Positions 47,770-56,771 of a stretch of 64,000 bases of DNA are shown here, one piece after another. Position 1 is the first letter of the stretch, and every line of letters starts with the position of its first letter. Location: the NCBI RefSeq assembly GCF_913774285.1, contig NZ_CAJYHX010000018.1, positions 1 through 64,000 on the forward strand, written 5' to 3'. The stretch comes from an uncultured Sphingomonas sp. (lineage in GTDB: Bacteria > Pseudomonadota > Alphaproteobacteria > Sphingomonadales > Sphingomonadaceae). Made by a program: the position numbers and the translations under genes. The notes beneath the pieces were generated by a model, which was given only the letters and a program-made list of their open reading frames with translations, was not told the origin of the DNA and searched no databases.

Positions 47770-48357
47770 TTGACAACCAAGGCGGCGCGCCGGCGCCTAT
47801 CCCCAGAAGAATCGCGTGATGCTGCGCTGGAAGCCGCACGTTCGCTGCTGATCGAGGACGGCCCGCAGGCGGTGACGCTCAAGGCCGTCGCCGCCCGGAT
47901 CGGCCGCACCCATGCCAATCTGCTGCACCATTTCGGTTCGGCGGCGGGACTCCAGAAGGCGCTCGCCGCGAGCATGGCCGAGGCGGTGACCGCAAAGATC
48001 GGCGAAGCGGTGGTCCGCGCCCGGACTACCGACCACGATCTGCGCGAGGTGGTGGACCTCACCTTCGACGCGTTCGGGCGCGAAGGTGCGGGCGCGCTCG
48101 CCAGCTGGATGCTGCTCACCGGCAACCGGGACGCGCTCGACCCCATCCTGGAGGCGATTCACCGGCTGGTCGACCGGATCAGCGAAGGCGCCGATTCGCG
48201 CGCGCCGCTGCGCGAGGAGACGCTGCAGCTGACCCTGATGGCGCTGGGCGACGCGCTACTCGGCGCCCCGATGGCGCGTGCACTGGGGCTCCCCCGCGAC
48301 AAGGCGCGCGACCTGGCGGCGGCGATGCTCCGCGAACGGATCGAGGCCACCGCCTAG
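47770..48357 (+). CDS. TetR-family transcriptional regulator
   Basis: A 195-residue regulator. N-terminal helix-turn-helix: SRDAALEAARSLLIEDGPQAVTLKAVAARIGRTHANLLHHFGSAAGL, in pieces, is the TetR DNA-binding signature. The C-terminal part is an all-helical ligand domain. The only reasonable start in frame is TTG at 47770, after AAGG; longer frames run back through the GNAT gene. It converges on the SulP transporter gene, 13 bp between stops. The ligand is unknown. Confidence 0.84.
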   Translation: MTTKAARRRLSPEESRDAALEAARSLLIEDGPQAVTLKAVAARIGRTHANLLHHFGSAAGLQKALAASMAEAVTAKIGEAVVRARTTDHDLREVVDLTFDAFGREGAGALASWMLLTGNRDALDPILEAIHRLVDRISEGADSRAPLREETLQLTLMALGDALLGAPMARALGLPRDKARDLAAAMLRERIEATA

Positions 48358-48370
48358 CCGTCGCCCGCGA

Positions 48371-49867
48371 TCAGTGCGGCACGGCGCCCAGCTCGACTCC
48401 GGTCTTGTCGTGCAGCGCGAAGCGATCGACGATGTCGGCACTGGCGCGGTTATAGCCGACCACCTCGACCGCCCGGCCCTCGCGCCGCAGCCGCGCGACG
48501 ATCTTGTCGAGCGCCGCCACGCCCGAAATGTCCCAGAAATGCGCCGCGGACACATCGATCCGCACCGCCGTGGCGACGCGCTCGGCCTGGAAGGCGCGGG
48601 TGAAGCGGTCGACCGAGGCGAAGAAGATCTGGCCTGCCACGCGGTAGGTCGCGACATCTCCCTCCGCGGAAAGCAGCCGCTCGACCGCGAACATCCGCTG
48701 CACCTTGGCGGCAAAGAAGATGCCCGAGAGCAGCACACCGGCAAGCACCCCCATCGACAGGTCGCGCGTCGCCACGACGACGATCACGGTCGCCAGCATC
48801 ACCGCCGAGGAGGTCGGCGGATGGCGGCGCAGATTGCGAATCGAGTTCCAGCTGAACGTCCCGATCGACACCATGATCATCACCGCGACCAGCGCCGGCA
48901 TCGGCACCCGCCCGACCCACGGGCCCAGCACCGCCAGCAGGAACAGCAGGAAGGCACCCGCGACGAAGGTCGACAGCCGGCTGCGGCCGCCCGAGGTGAC
49001 GTTGATCACCGACTGGCCGATCATCGCGCAGCCACCCATGCCGCCGAACAGCGCCGCGACGATATTGGCGCCGCCCTGCCCCGCGCATTCCTGGCGCTTG
49101 TCGCTGTCCGTGTCCGTCATGTCGTCGACGATCTGCGCGGTGAGCAGCGATTCGAGCAGCCCCACTGCCGCCATGGTCAGCGCGGTGGGGAAGATGATCC
49201 GCAGCGTCTCCAGCGTCAGCGGCACCTGCGGCAGCGCGAAGCCGGGCAGGCCCTCCGGCAGCTTGCCCATATCGCCCACGGTATGCACCGGCAGCCCCAG
49301 TCCAATGCTGATCGCGCTCAGCACGACGATGGCGATCAGCGGCGAAGGCACCGCCCTGGTCAGCCGGGGGAAGCCGTAGATGATCGCCAGGCCACCGGCG
49401 ACCATGGCATAGGTCTGCCAGCCAACATGGGTGAGCTGGGGCAGCTGCGCCAGGAAGATCAGGATGGCGAGCGCATTGACGAACCCGGTGATCACCGAGC
49501 GCGAGACGAACTGCATCACCAGATGCACCCGCAGCAGCCCGGCGACGATCTGGATCAGCCCCATCAGGATCGTCGCGGCGAAGAGATACTCGACGCCGTG
49601 CGCGCGGACGAGCGGGCCGACCAACACCGCGACCGCAGCGGTGGCGGCGGAGATCATGCCGGGCCGCCCGCCGATCAGCGCGATCGTCATGGCGATGGCG
49701 ACCGAGGCGTAGAGCCCGACGCGCGGATCCACCCCGGCGATGATCGAAAAACCGATCGCCTCGGGAATCAGCGCCAGCGCGACGACGATGCCGGCCAGGA
49801 TGTCACGGCGCGCGCCGGCGCCGTCTGTGCGCCATTGGCGCAGATATGCATTGAAATCGAAGGTCAT
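48371..49867 (-). CDS. SulP-family anion transporter with STAS domain
   Basis: A 498-residue inner-membrane carrier of the SulP/SLC26 family (sulfate, bicarbonate or other anions). Around 12 helices include [26 protein letters not shown] and [25 protein letters not shown], the family signature. A C-terminal STAS domain (about 395-490) shows [18 protein letters not shown] at 49867 is preferred over a GTG seven codons upstream. No carbonic anhydrase gene lies next to it, so a bicarbonate role cannot be argued from context. Confidence 0.92.
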   Translation of the reverse strand: MTFDFNAYLRQWRTDGAGARRDILAGIVVALALIPEAIGFSIIAGVDPRVGLYASVAIAMTIALIGGRPGMISAATAAVAVLVGPLVRAHGVEYLFAATILMGLIQIVAGLLRVHLVMQFVSRSVITGFVNALAILIFLAQLPQLTHVGWQTYAMVAGGLAIIYGFPRLTRAVPSPLIAIVVLSAISIGLGLPVHTVGDMGKLPEGLPGFALPQVPLTLETLRIIFPTALTMAAVGLLESLLTAQIVDDMTDTDSDKRQECAGQGGANIVAALFGGMGGCAMIGQSVINVTSGGRSRLSTFVAGAFLLFLLAVLGPWVGRVPMPALVAVMIMVSIGTFSWNSIRNLRRHPPTSSAVMLATVIVVVATRDLSMGVLAGVLLSGIFFAAKVQRMFAVERLLSAEGDVATYRVAGQIFFASVDRFTRAFQAERVATAVRIDVSAAHFWDISGVAALDKIVARLRREGRAVEVVGYNRASADIVDRFALHDKTGVELGAVPH

Positions 49868-50065
49868 TGAAAATCCACAACAGGGCACGTGGCGCCAGGC
49901 GGCGCGTCAGCTTGGTGCGTGTTGTTGTCCGGCGGATCGGCGGCCGGAATAGCCACCCGGAATTGCACCGGGTCCTTGCGAATGCGCGGCTCGTAGCGGA
50001 TCCGAGCTTAGGACGCAAACCCACACGCGCCGCGAGCGCCACTGCTCGCTTCGCGCGCAGTCACG

Positions 50066-50650
50066 TCACGCGGTCTTGTCGAACCGGTTCGGCCGCTGGG
50101 TACTTTTTCCGGCGAGCAACAGGATCAGCACGAGCAGCGTGATGATGTAGAGGAGATTGCTGAGGAAAACGGACAGGAACAGCGTCATGTCCGGCTCCGC
50201 GCCGGCGCCGATCGCCGCAAACAGCCGCGGCATCTGCACCGACGAATAGAGGATGAAGGGCAGCGGCAGGATCCCCCACAGGCCGGACCGACCGGTGTCA
50301 TGGAGCCGCCGCGCCACCGCGGCGGCGTAGAGTAGCACTGCCGAACCGAAGGTGACGACGAAGTAAAGGATGATCCATCCGATCGGCACAAAGGCCGGAT
50401 GCTCGCCGTGCATCGAAACCGTATAGTCGCCCGGGCCCTGGGTAACCGTGACGCTCTCGGGATGTTGTGCCGCAAATTGCTGCATCGCTTGGAGCATGGT
50501 TACTGCGATCGGCACGAATACGAGCGCGCCCGCGATCATGACGAGGACGAACGCCACCGCAGCATAGGGCCAGAAGCTCGCGCGGTCCTCGCGTCCGGAG
50601 AAGTCGAGCAGCCGTTTGAAATGCTCGCCCAATGCTACCGTCGTCGTCAT
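50066..50650 (-). CDS. DUF805 membrane protein
   Basis: A 194-residue inner-membrane protein of the DUF805/YhaH family. FKRLLDFSGREDRASFWPYA is the characteristic first helix, and AVARRLHDTGRSGLWGIL the conserved motif before the last helices; four hydrophobic segments in total. Function unknown. It lies downstream of the hybrid kinase on the same strand, 83 bp away. Confidence 0.9.
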   Translation of the reverse strand: MTTTVALGEHFKRLLDFSGREDRASFWPYAAVAFVLVMIAGALVFVPIAVTMLQAMQQFAAQHPESVTVTQGPGDYTVSMHGEHPAFVPIGWIILYFVVTFGSAVLLYAAAVARRLHDTGRSGLWGILPLPFILYSSVQMPRLFAAIGAGAEPDMTLFLSVFLSNLLYIITLLVLILLLAGKSTQRPNRFDKTA

Positions 50651-50733
50651 GCTGCGAAGTCCCCCGATCGAACTCGATCCTGCCGCGCGGCAGGCGGCAG
50701 GTCAAACCTTTGCCGGAACCCGCGTGAAACGCC

Positions 50734-52698
50734 CTACTCCGCCGCCTGCCCCATCCGCTGGGCCTCGCCCGCCACCGCCTCGCGTACCGCGCGCGAGAGC
50801 GCCGCGACGGTGAACGGCTTGCGCAGCACCGGTCGATCGCGGAGCTGCTCGGCGCTCGCCTCGCCGGTGAAGCCGGTGACGAACAGGACTGCGACGCCGT
50901 GCAAGGTCGCCTCGACCGCGGCGATCATCTCCGGCCCGGTCTGGCCGGGCATCAGCACATCGGTCATCACCAGGTCAAGCGATGCCATCGCCTCGATCGC
51001 GGCAGGCGCGTGCAGCGGATCGGCGCAGCCGACTGCGCGGTGCCCCAGTTCCCGCAGTGCCGCCAGCGTGGCCGCCAGCACGCGCGGATCGTCTTCGACG
51101 ACCAGAATGTCGTAGCTGTCGCCCGCCTTCTCCTCAGCGGGCTCGGCCACGACCGCCGCCGTGGCCGCCCCGGTCAGCGCCCCCTTGTAGCGCGGCAGGT
51201 ACAGGGTCACCGTCGTGCCCGCCTCGGGCGCGGTCTCTATGGTGATGCCGCCGCCCGACTGGCGGACGAAGCCGAAGATCTGGCTGAGCCCAAGTCCCGT
51301 GCCCTTGCCGACCGGCTTGGTGGTGAAGAAGGGTTCGAAGACGCGCTCCAGCACCTCGGGCGTCATGCCGCAGCCATCGTCGCGCACGGCGACCGAGACA
51401 TAGTCGCCCGCCGCACAATGCCCGACCTCATTCGCCGCCAGTCGCGATTCGCCGGTGGTGATCACCAGCGTGCCACGCCCGTTCATCGCATCGCGCGCAT
51501 TGACGGCGAGGTTGAGCACCGCATTTTCGAGCTGGTGGCGATCGACCCAGATCCGCCAGCCCATGCCTCGGTCCTGTGCCTCCACCCGGATCGCGTCGCC
51601 CAATGTGCGATCGAGCAGGTCGCGCATGCCGCGGATCAGCGCACCGGCATCGACGGGCTCGGGCGCGAGCGATTCGGAGCGCGAAAAGGCGAGCAGCTGG
51701 CGGGTGAGCGCGGCAGCGCGGTGGGCGCCTTCCATCGCGTTGTCGAGATGGCGCGCGGCCTCGCGGGGATCGCTCTCCATCTGACGGCGGGCCAATTCCA
51801 CCCCGCCCAAAACAACGGCCAGCATATTGTTGAAATCATGCGCGATACCGCCGGTGAGCTGACCCACCGCGTCCATCTTCTGCGCCTGGCGGAGCTTGGC
51901 CTCCGCAACCTCGCGCTCACGCGCTTCCTCGCGCAGCTGGGCGGTGGCCGCGGCGACGGCTTCGCGCAGTTGCCCGGTCCGCTCTCGCTCCCAGGCGGCA
52001 TCGGCGTCGGCGAGCGCACGGTCGCCCTGCGCCTCGATCGCCAGCCAGCCGAAGATCACCGCACCCAGCGCGATCACCAGACCGAAGCCGCTGAGCACGC
52101 GCGAGGCATAGCTGCTGTTCTCGATCAGCTGCGCGGCGGCGCGGGTGCGATCCCGCAGCAACTGGCGCTCCTGATCGACGATGCTGTCGAGAAGTGCCTC
52201 CACCTGCTTGCGTGCCGGGCTCTCGCGCACCTGATAATAGGCGCCGAACGCATCGCTGTTGCGCTTGAAAGTGGTGTAGAGCGCGGTCGCGTCGAGCTCC
52301 TTGCCGCGCTCAGCGAACGCGCGCTGGAGTTGGCGGACCTGCGCGAACAGCGTCGAGTTGTCGCCGGTCAGCTGACGCAGCCGCTGGAGCTGTTCGCCTG
52401 CCTTGCCCCATTGGTCGCTATATTGCTGGCCGAGATTGCGGTCCGCGCTCACCACATAGCGGCCCAGCGCCGCCTCGGCCGAAGCGATGCCGCCGGAAAG
52501 CTGGTTGGCGCGCAGGATCACTTCGAAGCTGTGCTGCTGGAGCGCGATGGCGCGATCGCGCTCGAGATCGGTGCGCTGCTGAATCAGGATCAGCGCGCCG
52601 AGCACGAGCACGCCGGCCACTGCCAGCGCCGCCAGCAGGACCAGGCGCCAGTTCTTTGCGTGAACCGAACGCTCCAGAGACGGGATCGCTTCGCTCAT
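50734..52698 (-). CDS. Hybrid sensor histidine kinase with CHASE3-like sensor and receiver
   Basis: A 654-residue inner-membrane kinase. TM1 (about 18-40), periplasmic helical CHASE3-like domain (41-198), TM2 (201-221), coiled-coil, HisKA with phospho-acceptor H287 in GGIAHDFNNML, HATPase (N-box NLAVNARDAM, G1 DDGCGM, G2 GKGTGLGL) and a C-terminal receiver with phospho-acceptor D580 and K627. The kinase type (HDFNN) is the HWE-neighbouring cluster common in alphaproteobacteria. No DNA-binding output domain or regulator gene is adjacent, so it likely signals by phosphotransfer or as a brake on another system. It follows spt by 44 bp, possibly in the same transcript. Confidence 0.93.
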   Translation of the reverse strand: MSEAIPSLERSVHAKNWRLVLLAALAVAGVLVLGALILIQQRTDLERDRAIALQQHSFEVILRANQLSGGIASAEAALGRYVVSADRNLGQQYSDQWGKAGEQLQRLRQLTGDNSTLFAQVRQLQRAFAERGKELDATALYTTFKRNSDAFGAYYQVRESPARKQVEALLDSIVDQERQLLRDRTRAAAQLIENSSYASRVLSGFGLVIALGAVIFGWLAIEAQGDRALADADAAWERERTGQLREAVAAATAQLREEAREREVAEAKLRQAQKMDAVGQLTGGIAHDFNNMLAVVLGGVELARRQMESDPREAARHLDNAMEGAHRAAALTRQLLAFSRSESLAPEPVDAGALIRGMRDLLDRTLGDAIRVEAQDRGMGWRIWVDRHQLENAVLNLAVNARDAMNGRGTLVITTGESRLAANEVGHCAAGDYVSVAVRDDGCGMTPEVLERVFEPFFTTKPVGKGTGLGLSQIFGFVRQSGGGITIETAPEAGTTVTLYLPRYKGALTGAATAAVVAEPAEEKAGDSYDILVVEDDPRVLAATLAALRELGHRAVGCADPLHAPAAIEAMASLDLVMTDVLMPGQTGPEMIAAVEATLHGVAVLFVTGFTGEASAEQLRDRPVLRKPFTVAALSRAVREAVAGEAQRMGQAAE

Positions 52699-52742
52699 CC
52701 GGCCCCGACTCTAGGCGTTTGGAACCAAAGTGGAAAGGCCGG

Positions 52743-53945
52743 TTAGGCGATGACCCCGACGGCCTGGCCGGCCGCGCGGAACATGCCGAGCACGCGCTCG
52801 ATCTGCTCCGGGCGATGCTCGGCGCAAAGGGAACAGCGCAGCAGGAAGGTGCCGGCCGGAGTCGCCGGCGGACGCGCCATGTTGACGTACAGGCCGTTCT
52901 CCAGCAGCGCCTGCCACATCACCACCGCCTGCTCCTGGTCCTCCAGGATCACCGCGACGATTGCGCTTTCGGGCTTTTCGGTGCCGAGCTTGAAGCCCAT
53001 CGCCGTCAGGCCGCCGTGCAGCGCACGGGCATTCTCCCACAGCCGGGCGCGCTTCTCGTGCGCGGTCATTAGCTTGCGGATCGACGTCGCCGCGGTCGCC
53101 ACCACGCTGGGGGGCAGCGAGGCAGTGAAGATGTATGGGCGGCAGGCCAGCCGGATCGCCTCGAACTTCGGGTGGTTCGAGATGCAGAAGCCGCCGACGG
53201 TGCCGACCGACTTGGAGAAGGTGCCGACGACGAAATCGACCTCCGCTTCCAGCCCCTGGTCCTCGTACACGCCGCGGCCGTTGGGGCCGAAAAAGCCCAT
53301 CGAGTGCGCTTCGTCGACCAGCACCATCGCGCCGTGCTTCTTGGCGACGGCGACCATTTCCTTGAGCGGCGCGATGTCGCCGAGCATCGAATAGACGCCC
53401 TCCAGCACCACCAGCTTGCCCGCTTCGGCCGGCAGGCGGCCCAGGCGCTTGTCGAGGTCCGTCACGTCATTGTGGCGGAAGCGGACGATCTCGGCATTGC
53501 CCTGCTTGCAGCCGTCATAGATCGAGGCGTGGCTGTCGGCGTCGAGGATGATGTACTCGCCCTTGCCCGCCAGCGTCGAGATCATCCCCAGATTGGCCAT
53601 GTAGCCGGTGGAGAAGACGATCGCGCCCGACACGCCGTAGAAGTCGCGCAGCGCCTGCTCGACTTCCATATGGTCGCGGAAGGTGCCGTTGAGCATGCGG
53701 CTGCCGTTGGTGCCCGAACCGAACTGGTCGAGCGCATCCTTGCCGGCCTGGATCACGTCCGGATCGAACGTCATGCCCATGTAATTGTAGGTGCCGAGCA
53801 GGATCGTGTCCTTGCCCTTGATCACCGCCTCGGTGGGCGACTTGACCTGCTCCATCACGATCGCGAACGGATCGATCACGCCGCTGTCGAGCAGCGCCTG
53901 GCGCTCGGCGATCAGGCCGTCGAACTTGCTCATCAGGTCGGTCAT
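52743..53945 (-). CDS. spt: Serine palmitoyltransferase
   Basis: PLP enzyme that condenses L-serine with a fatty acyl thioester to give 3-ketosphinganine, the first committed step of sphingolipid synthesis. The 400-residue protein has the alpha-oxoamine synthase motifs: GTNGSRMLNG, ADSHASIYDG (H139), VLVDEAHSMG (D211, H214) and GTFSKSVG with the PLP lysine K245. These positions equal the published Sphingomonas paucimobilis residues (H159, D231, H234, K265) less 20, so this enzyme is 20 residues shorter at the N-terminus. An acyl carrier protein gene ends 5 bp upstream, consistent with acyl-ACP as donor. Confidence 0.95.
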   Translation of the reverse strand: MTDLMSKFDGLIAERQALLDSGVIDPFAIVMEQVKSPTEAVIKGKDTILLGTYNYMGMTFDPDVIQAGKDALDQFGSGTNGSRMLNGTFRDHMEVEQALRDFYGVSGAIVFSTGYMANLGMISTLAGKGEYIILDADSHASIYDGCKQGNAEIVRFRHNDVTDLDKRLGRLPAEAGKLVVLEGVYSMLGDIAPLKEMVAVAKKHGAMVLVDEAHSMGFFGPNGRGVYEDQGLEAEVDFVVGTFSKSVGTVGGFCISNHPKFEAIRLACRPYIFTASLPPSVVATAATSIRKLMTAHEKRARLWENARALHGGLTAMGFKLGTEKPESAIVAVILEDQEQAVVMWQALLENGLYVNMARPPATPAGTFLLRCSLCAEHRPEQIERVLGMFRAAGQAVGVIA

Positions 53946-53950
53946 CGCGT

Positions 53951-54193
53951 TCAGCCCTTGAGCTTCTGCACGGCGTCGACCAGCTGGCCGACATTCTCGA
54001 TCTCGGCCTGCATGTTCATGGTGATGACGATGTCGAACTCGTCCTCGATCGCGGCGACGAAATCCATCACCGTCAGGCTGTCCCATTCGAGATCGCCCGC
54101 GAAGGTGGTGGTTCCCGAAAGCGCGACGCCCTTCTTGTTGAAGGGTTCGATCTGCGCGGCGACGATGTCGAAGATTTCTGCACGGTCAGTCAT
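53951..54193 (-). CDS. Acyl carrier protein of the sphingolipid cluster
   Basis: An 80-residue specialised ACP. The phosphopantetheine serine is S39 in LEWDSLTVMDF, following an acidic helix with the usual four-helix pattern. The gene lies directly before spt (5 bp), a pairing seen in other ceramide-making bacteria, where this ACP delivers the acyl chain to the transferase. It is distinct from a housekeeping AcpP. Confidence 0.9.
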   Translation of the reverse strand: MTDRAEIFDIVAAQIEPFNKKGVALSGTTTFAGDLEWDSLTVMDFVAAIEDEFDIVITMNMQAEIENVGQLVDAVQKLKG

Positions 54194-54276
54194 GCGGCCG
54201 GTCCTTAGATTGATCGGCCGCAGGTGCCAAGCGAATGCGGCGAAACCGGGCCCGTGGCGGGGCAGTGCCCGAAAGG

Positions 54277-55830
54277 TCAGGCCGCAGCCGCCGCGTCCGC
54301 GCTGCCGCCGGTGAGCACGCCGTGCACCCACAGGTCCATCTGCCCGGCGATCTTCTGGAGCAGTCCGGGGTGAAAATGGGTCACGTCGGCCATCTCGTCC
54401 GGGCTGTCGAGCAGGTCGGCGAGCTCAAGGACGAAGATGCGGCCCGGATTCTCGCGCGCCACCTGCCGCCAGATCGCGTTAAACAGCCGGCAGCGCTCGG
54501 GCGAGTGGTTGAGGCCCAGCCGGTATTTCTCGATCGGCGCGTCTTCCGGCGGCAGCACCACCAGCATGCGCAGGTCGTTCTCGATCAGGTGGATGCACAG
54601 CCGCAGCACACACTTCTGGTAGACGCCGCGTTCCAGCAGGTGCCATTTCCCCGGCCAGCGATTGTCCAGATAGTCGATGGTGGCGCCGTAGACGAGGAAG
54701 GGCGGGAAGTGCTGCGCCTTGTAGCTGTCATCGTCCATCATCCGCAGCGCGAAGAGGCGCGGATTGTTGTCGAAATCGATCGCCGGGCGAAACTGGCTGT
54801 AATGCGCGATGCCGCCGGACTGGCAATCGAACATGATGCGGATGCCCGCCTCGCCTGCCGACTGGCTGCTGAGTTCGGCACGGAGTGCGGCGCGGACTTC
54901 GGGCTCGTCGAAGCCATGGTCCTCGATCCAGTCGGGGGTGACGCGGCTGAATCGGCCGTCGAGCGCGCTGAAATCGGCCTCCGGCCAGTTCACCCGAATC
55001 TTGCCGAGGGCATATTCCTCCAGCCCCATGTGCATCGCGCGGCACGAGAAGGTGAAATGGACCAGCTTCTGCTCGATCCGGTCATACATCACGAAGCCGA
55101 CCAGGCCGTAGCGGCCATATTTGTCCCAGGCGAAGATCGACCAGCTATCGTGTCGGGTCACGTTGATGATGTCGAGTTCGAGCTGGGCAGGATCGACCCG
55201 AGACTGGGTGTAGTTGAGCTGGTTGGCGCGGTTGATCAGCTCGGCGAGGCGCGGGACGAACTCGAGATTGTCCATGATGAACGGCGCACAGGCGCACAGG
55301 CCCGAGGCGCGCAGGAAGGCCTCGTTGGACTGGCCTTCCACCGCGCCGCGATCGCGCTTCTTGGCTTCCAGGATGCGATAGTCGGCGACGCGGCTGCGCG
55401 TGCCCGTCTGGAGCGCGAGCAGGCCGGCGAGCTGTTCGTCGGCATCCGCCGCGGTCGCATCCAGCGTCTGGATCTCGGGCAGCGCGTGGCGCACCTCGGC
55501 GAGATTGTGCGGGTTATCGTCGATGAAGAGGACGTTGACCGCGCGCAGCTGCAGGTCGGCGATGATGCCGCGGATCGCCTCGGCCTTGGGGGTGAAGGCG
55601 ATGTGCGGGAAGACGAACTCGTCCCAAAGCCCGAACGCCTCCAGCTTTGCCCTTGCCGCCTCGAACTCGTTCTTCGAGCAGATCGAGGAGACCACGCCGC
55701 GCGCGTTGAAGGCGCGGACCATCTCGGCGCGCCGCTCGAACAGCGCGACCGCGTCGCCATCGGCGAGCGTGCCGCGCCACAGCGTATCGTCGAGGTCCCA
55801 GAGGATGAGCTTGATCGGGGCGGTCCACAT
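54277..55830 (-). CDS. FkbH-like HAD-IIIC protein
   Basis: A 517-residue protein in the sphingolipid cluster. Residues 1-125 form a HAD phosphatase-type domain with nucleophile motif DLDDTLW (D12, D14), CSKNE (K53), KAEAIRGI (K82) and FIDDNP (D104, D105), as in FkbH. Residues about 170-280 match the FkbH acyltransferase-like (GNAT-fold) part: YGRYGLVGFVMYD, FTFSCRAMHMGLEEYAL. The last 230 residues, longer than the minimal FkbH, include DVTHFHPGLLQKIA, a possible SGNH-hydrolase Asp-His motif. Characterised FkbH enzymes load a glyceryl unit from 1,3-bisphosphoglycerate onto an ACP. Here the neighbouring ACP gene is 83 bp away, so a role in loading or modifying the sphingolipid ACP is tempting but unproven. 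Confidence 0.8.
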   Translation of the reverse strand: MWTAPIKLILWDLDDTLWRGTLADGDAVALFERRAEMVRAFNARGVVSSICSKNEFEAARAKLEAFGLWDEFVFPHIAFTPKAEAIRGIIADLQLRAVNVLFIDDNPHNLAEVRHALPEIQTLDATAADADEQLAGLLALQTGTRSRVADYRILEAKKRDRGAVEGQSNEAFLRASGLCACAPFIMDNLEFVPRLAELINRANQLNYTQSRVDPAQLELDIINVTRHDSWSIFAWDKYGRYGLVGFVMYDRIEQKLVHFTFSCRAMHMGLEEYALGKIRVNWPEADFSALDGRFSRVTPDWIEDHGFDEPEVRAALRAELSSQSAGEAGIRIMFDCQSGGIAHYSQFRPAIDFDNNPRLFALRMMDDDSYKAQHFPPFLVYGATIDYLDNRWPGKWHLLERGVYQKCVLRLCIHLIENDLRMLVVLPPEDAPIEKYRLGLNHSPERCRLFNAIWRQVARENPGRIFVLELADLLDSPDEMADVTHFHPGLLQKIAGQMDLWVHGVLTGGSADAAAAA

Positions 55831-55865
55831 GCCCCCTTTATAGAATGGTTAAGCGCCGCTTGGGC

Positions 55866-56771
55866 TCAGAGCAGCCCCTTCGCCCGGTACCAGCGCGCGG
55901 TCTCGACCAGCCCGGCATCGGTCTCCACCTGCGGCGTCCAGAGATTGGCGGGCGCCCGGTGCGCCGGATCGGCCACCCAGTCGGGATGGCAGAAATAGGA
56001 GACGCGATCGGGGGTGAGCTTGGCGCGCTTGCCCCGCAGCGCCCGGTCGACATGGGCGCCCGCCATCAGCACCGCCTTGGGCAGCGACAGCGCGAGCACC
56101 TTGCGTCCCACCGCGCGGCCGATGGCGCGGGCGAATTCGGGATGGGTCCAGCCCCCTGCCCGGCCGTCATCGGGGTCGATCTCGCCGGGGAAGCGATCCG
56201 CGGCGGCGAGCGCGAGAAGCAGCCGGCCGAGGTCGCTGACCTCGATCACCGAGATGCGGCCTCCCGGGGGCAGCAGCGCTAGGCCGAAGCGGGCGACGCG
56301 GAACAGCTCGAGCATCTCCAGGTCGCCCGGGCCGTAGATCGCGGGCGGGCGGATGATGGTCCAGTCGAGCCCGGAGTCCCGGACCAGCTTGTCGGCCTCG
56401 CCCTTGGACCAGCCATAGGCGGAGAGCTCGGGCTCGCGGCTGGCGAGCGAGGAGACATGGACGTAGCGCCGCACGCCCGCGGCCTTGGTTGCGGCAAGCA
56501 TGTTCGCCGTACCGGTGATGTTGCCGTGCGCGAAGCCCTCACGATCGGGCGCGTTGACCACCCCGGCGACATGGATCACCGCATCCGCACCGGTGCACAG
56601 CTCGGCCAGCGCCGCGGTCGCATCGAGATCGCCGCAAATCCAGGTGACGCCGTCGCGCGCCGGCTGCTCGCGGCGGGTGAGCGCACGGACCTGATGGCCC
56701 GCTTCCAGCGCGAGCGCGATCAATCGCGATCCGACGAAGCCGGTGCCGCCGGTGACGGCGAACACGCTCAC
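55866..56771 (-). CDS. NAD-dependent epimerase/dehydratase, ceramide-reductase-like
   Basis: A 301-residue short-chain dehydrogenase. FAVTGGTGFVGSRL gives the Rossmann motif and YGWSKGEADKLV the catalytic Tyr-x-x-x-Lys; the C-terminal lobe is typical of extended SDRs. In Caulobacter and related bacteria an SDR of this kind in the spt-acp cluster reduces the 3-keto group during ceramide synthesis (CerR). Position next to spt and acp supports the same role here, but sequence alone does not prove the substrate. The GTG at 56771 overlaps the proB stop by four bases (GTGA). Confidence 0.8.
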   Translation of the reverse strand: MSVFAVTGGTGFVGSRLIALALEAGHQVRALTRREQPARDGVTWICGDLDATAALAELCTGADAVIHVAGVVNAPDREGFAHGNITGTANMLAATKAAGVRRYVHVSSLASREPELSAYGWSKGEADKLVRDSGLDWTIIRPPAIYGPGDLEMLELFRVARFGLALLPPGGRISVIEVSDLGRLLLALAAADRFPGEIDPDDGRAGGWTHPEFARAIGRAVGRKVLALSLPKAVLMAGAHVDRALRGKRAKLTPDRVSYFCHPDWVADPAHRAPANLWTPQVETDAGLVETARWYRAKGLL

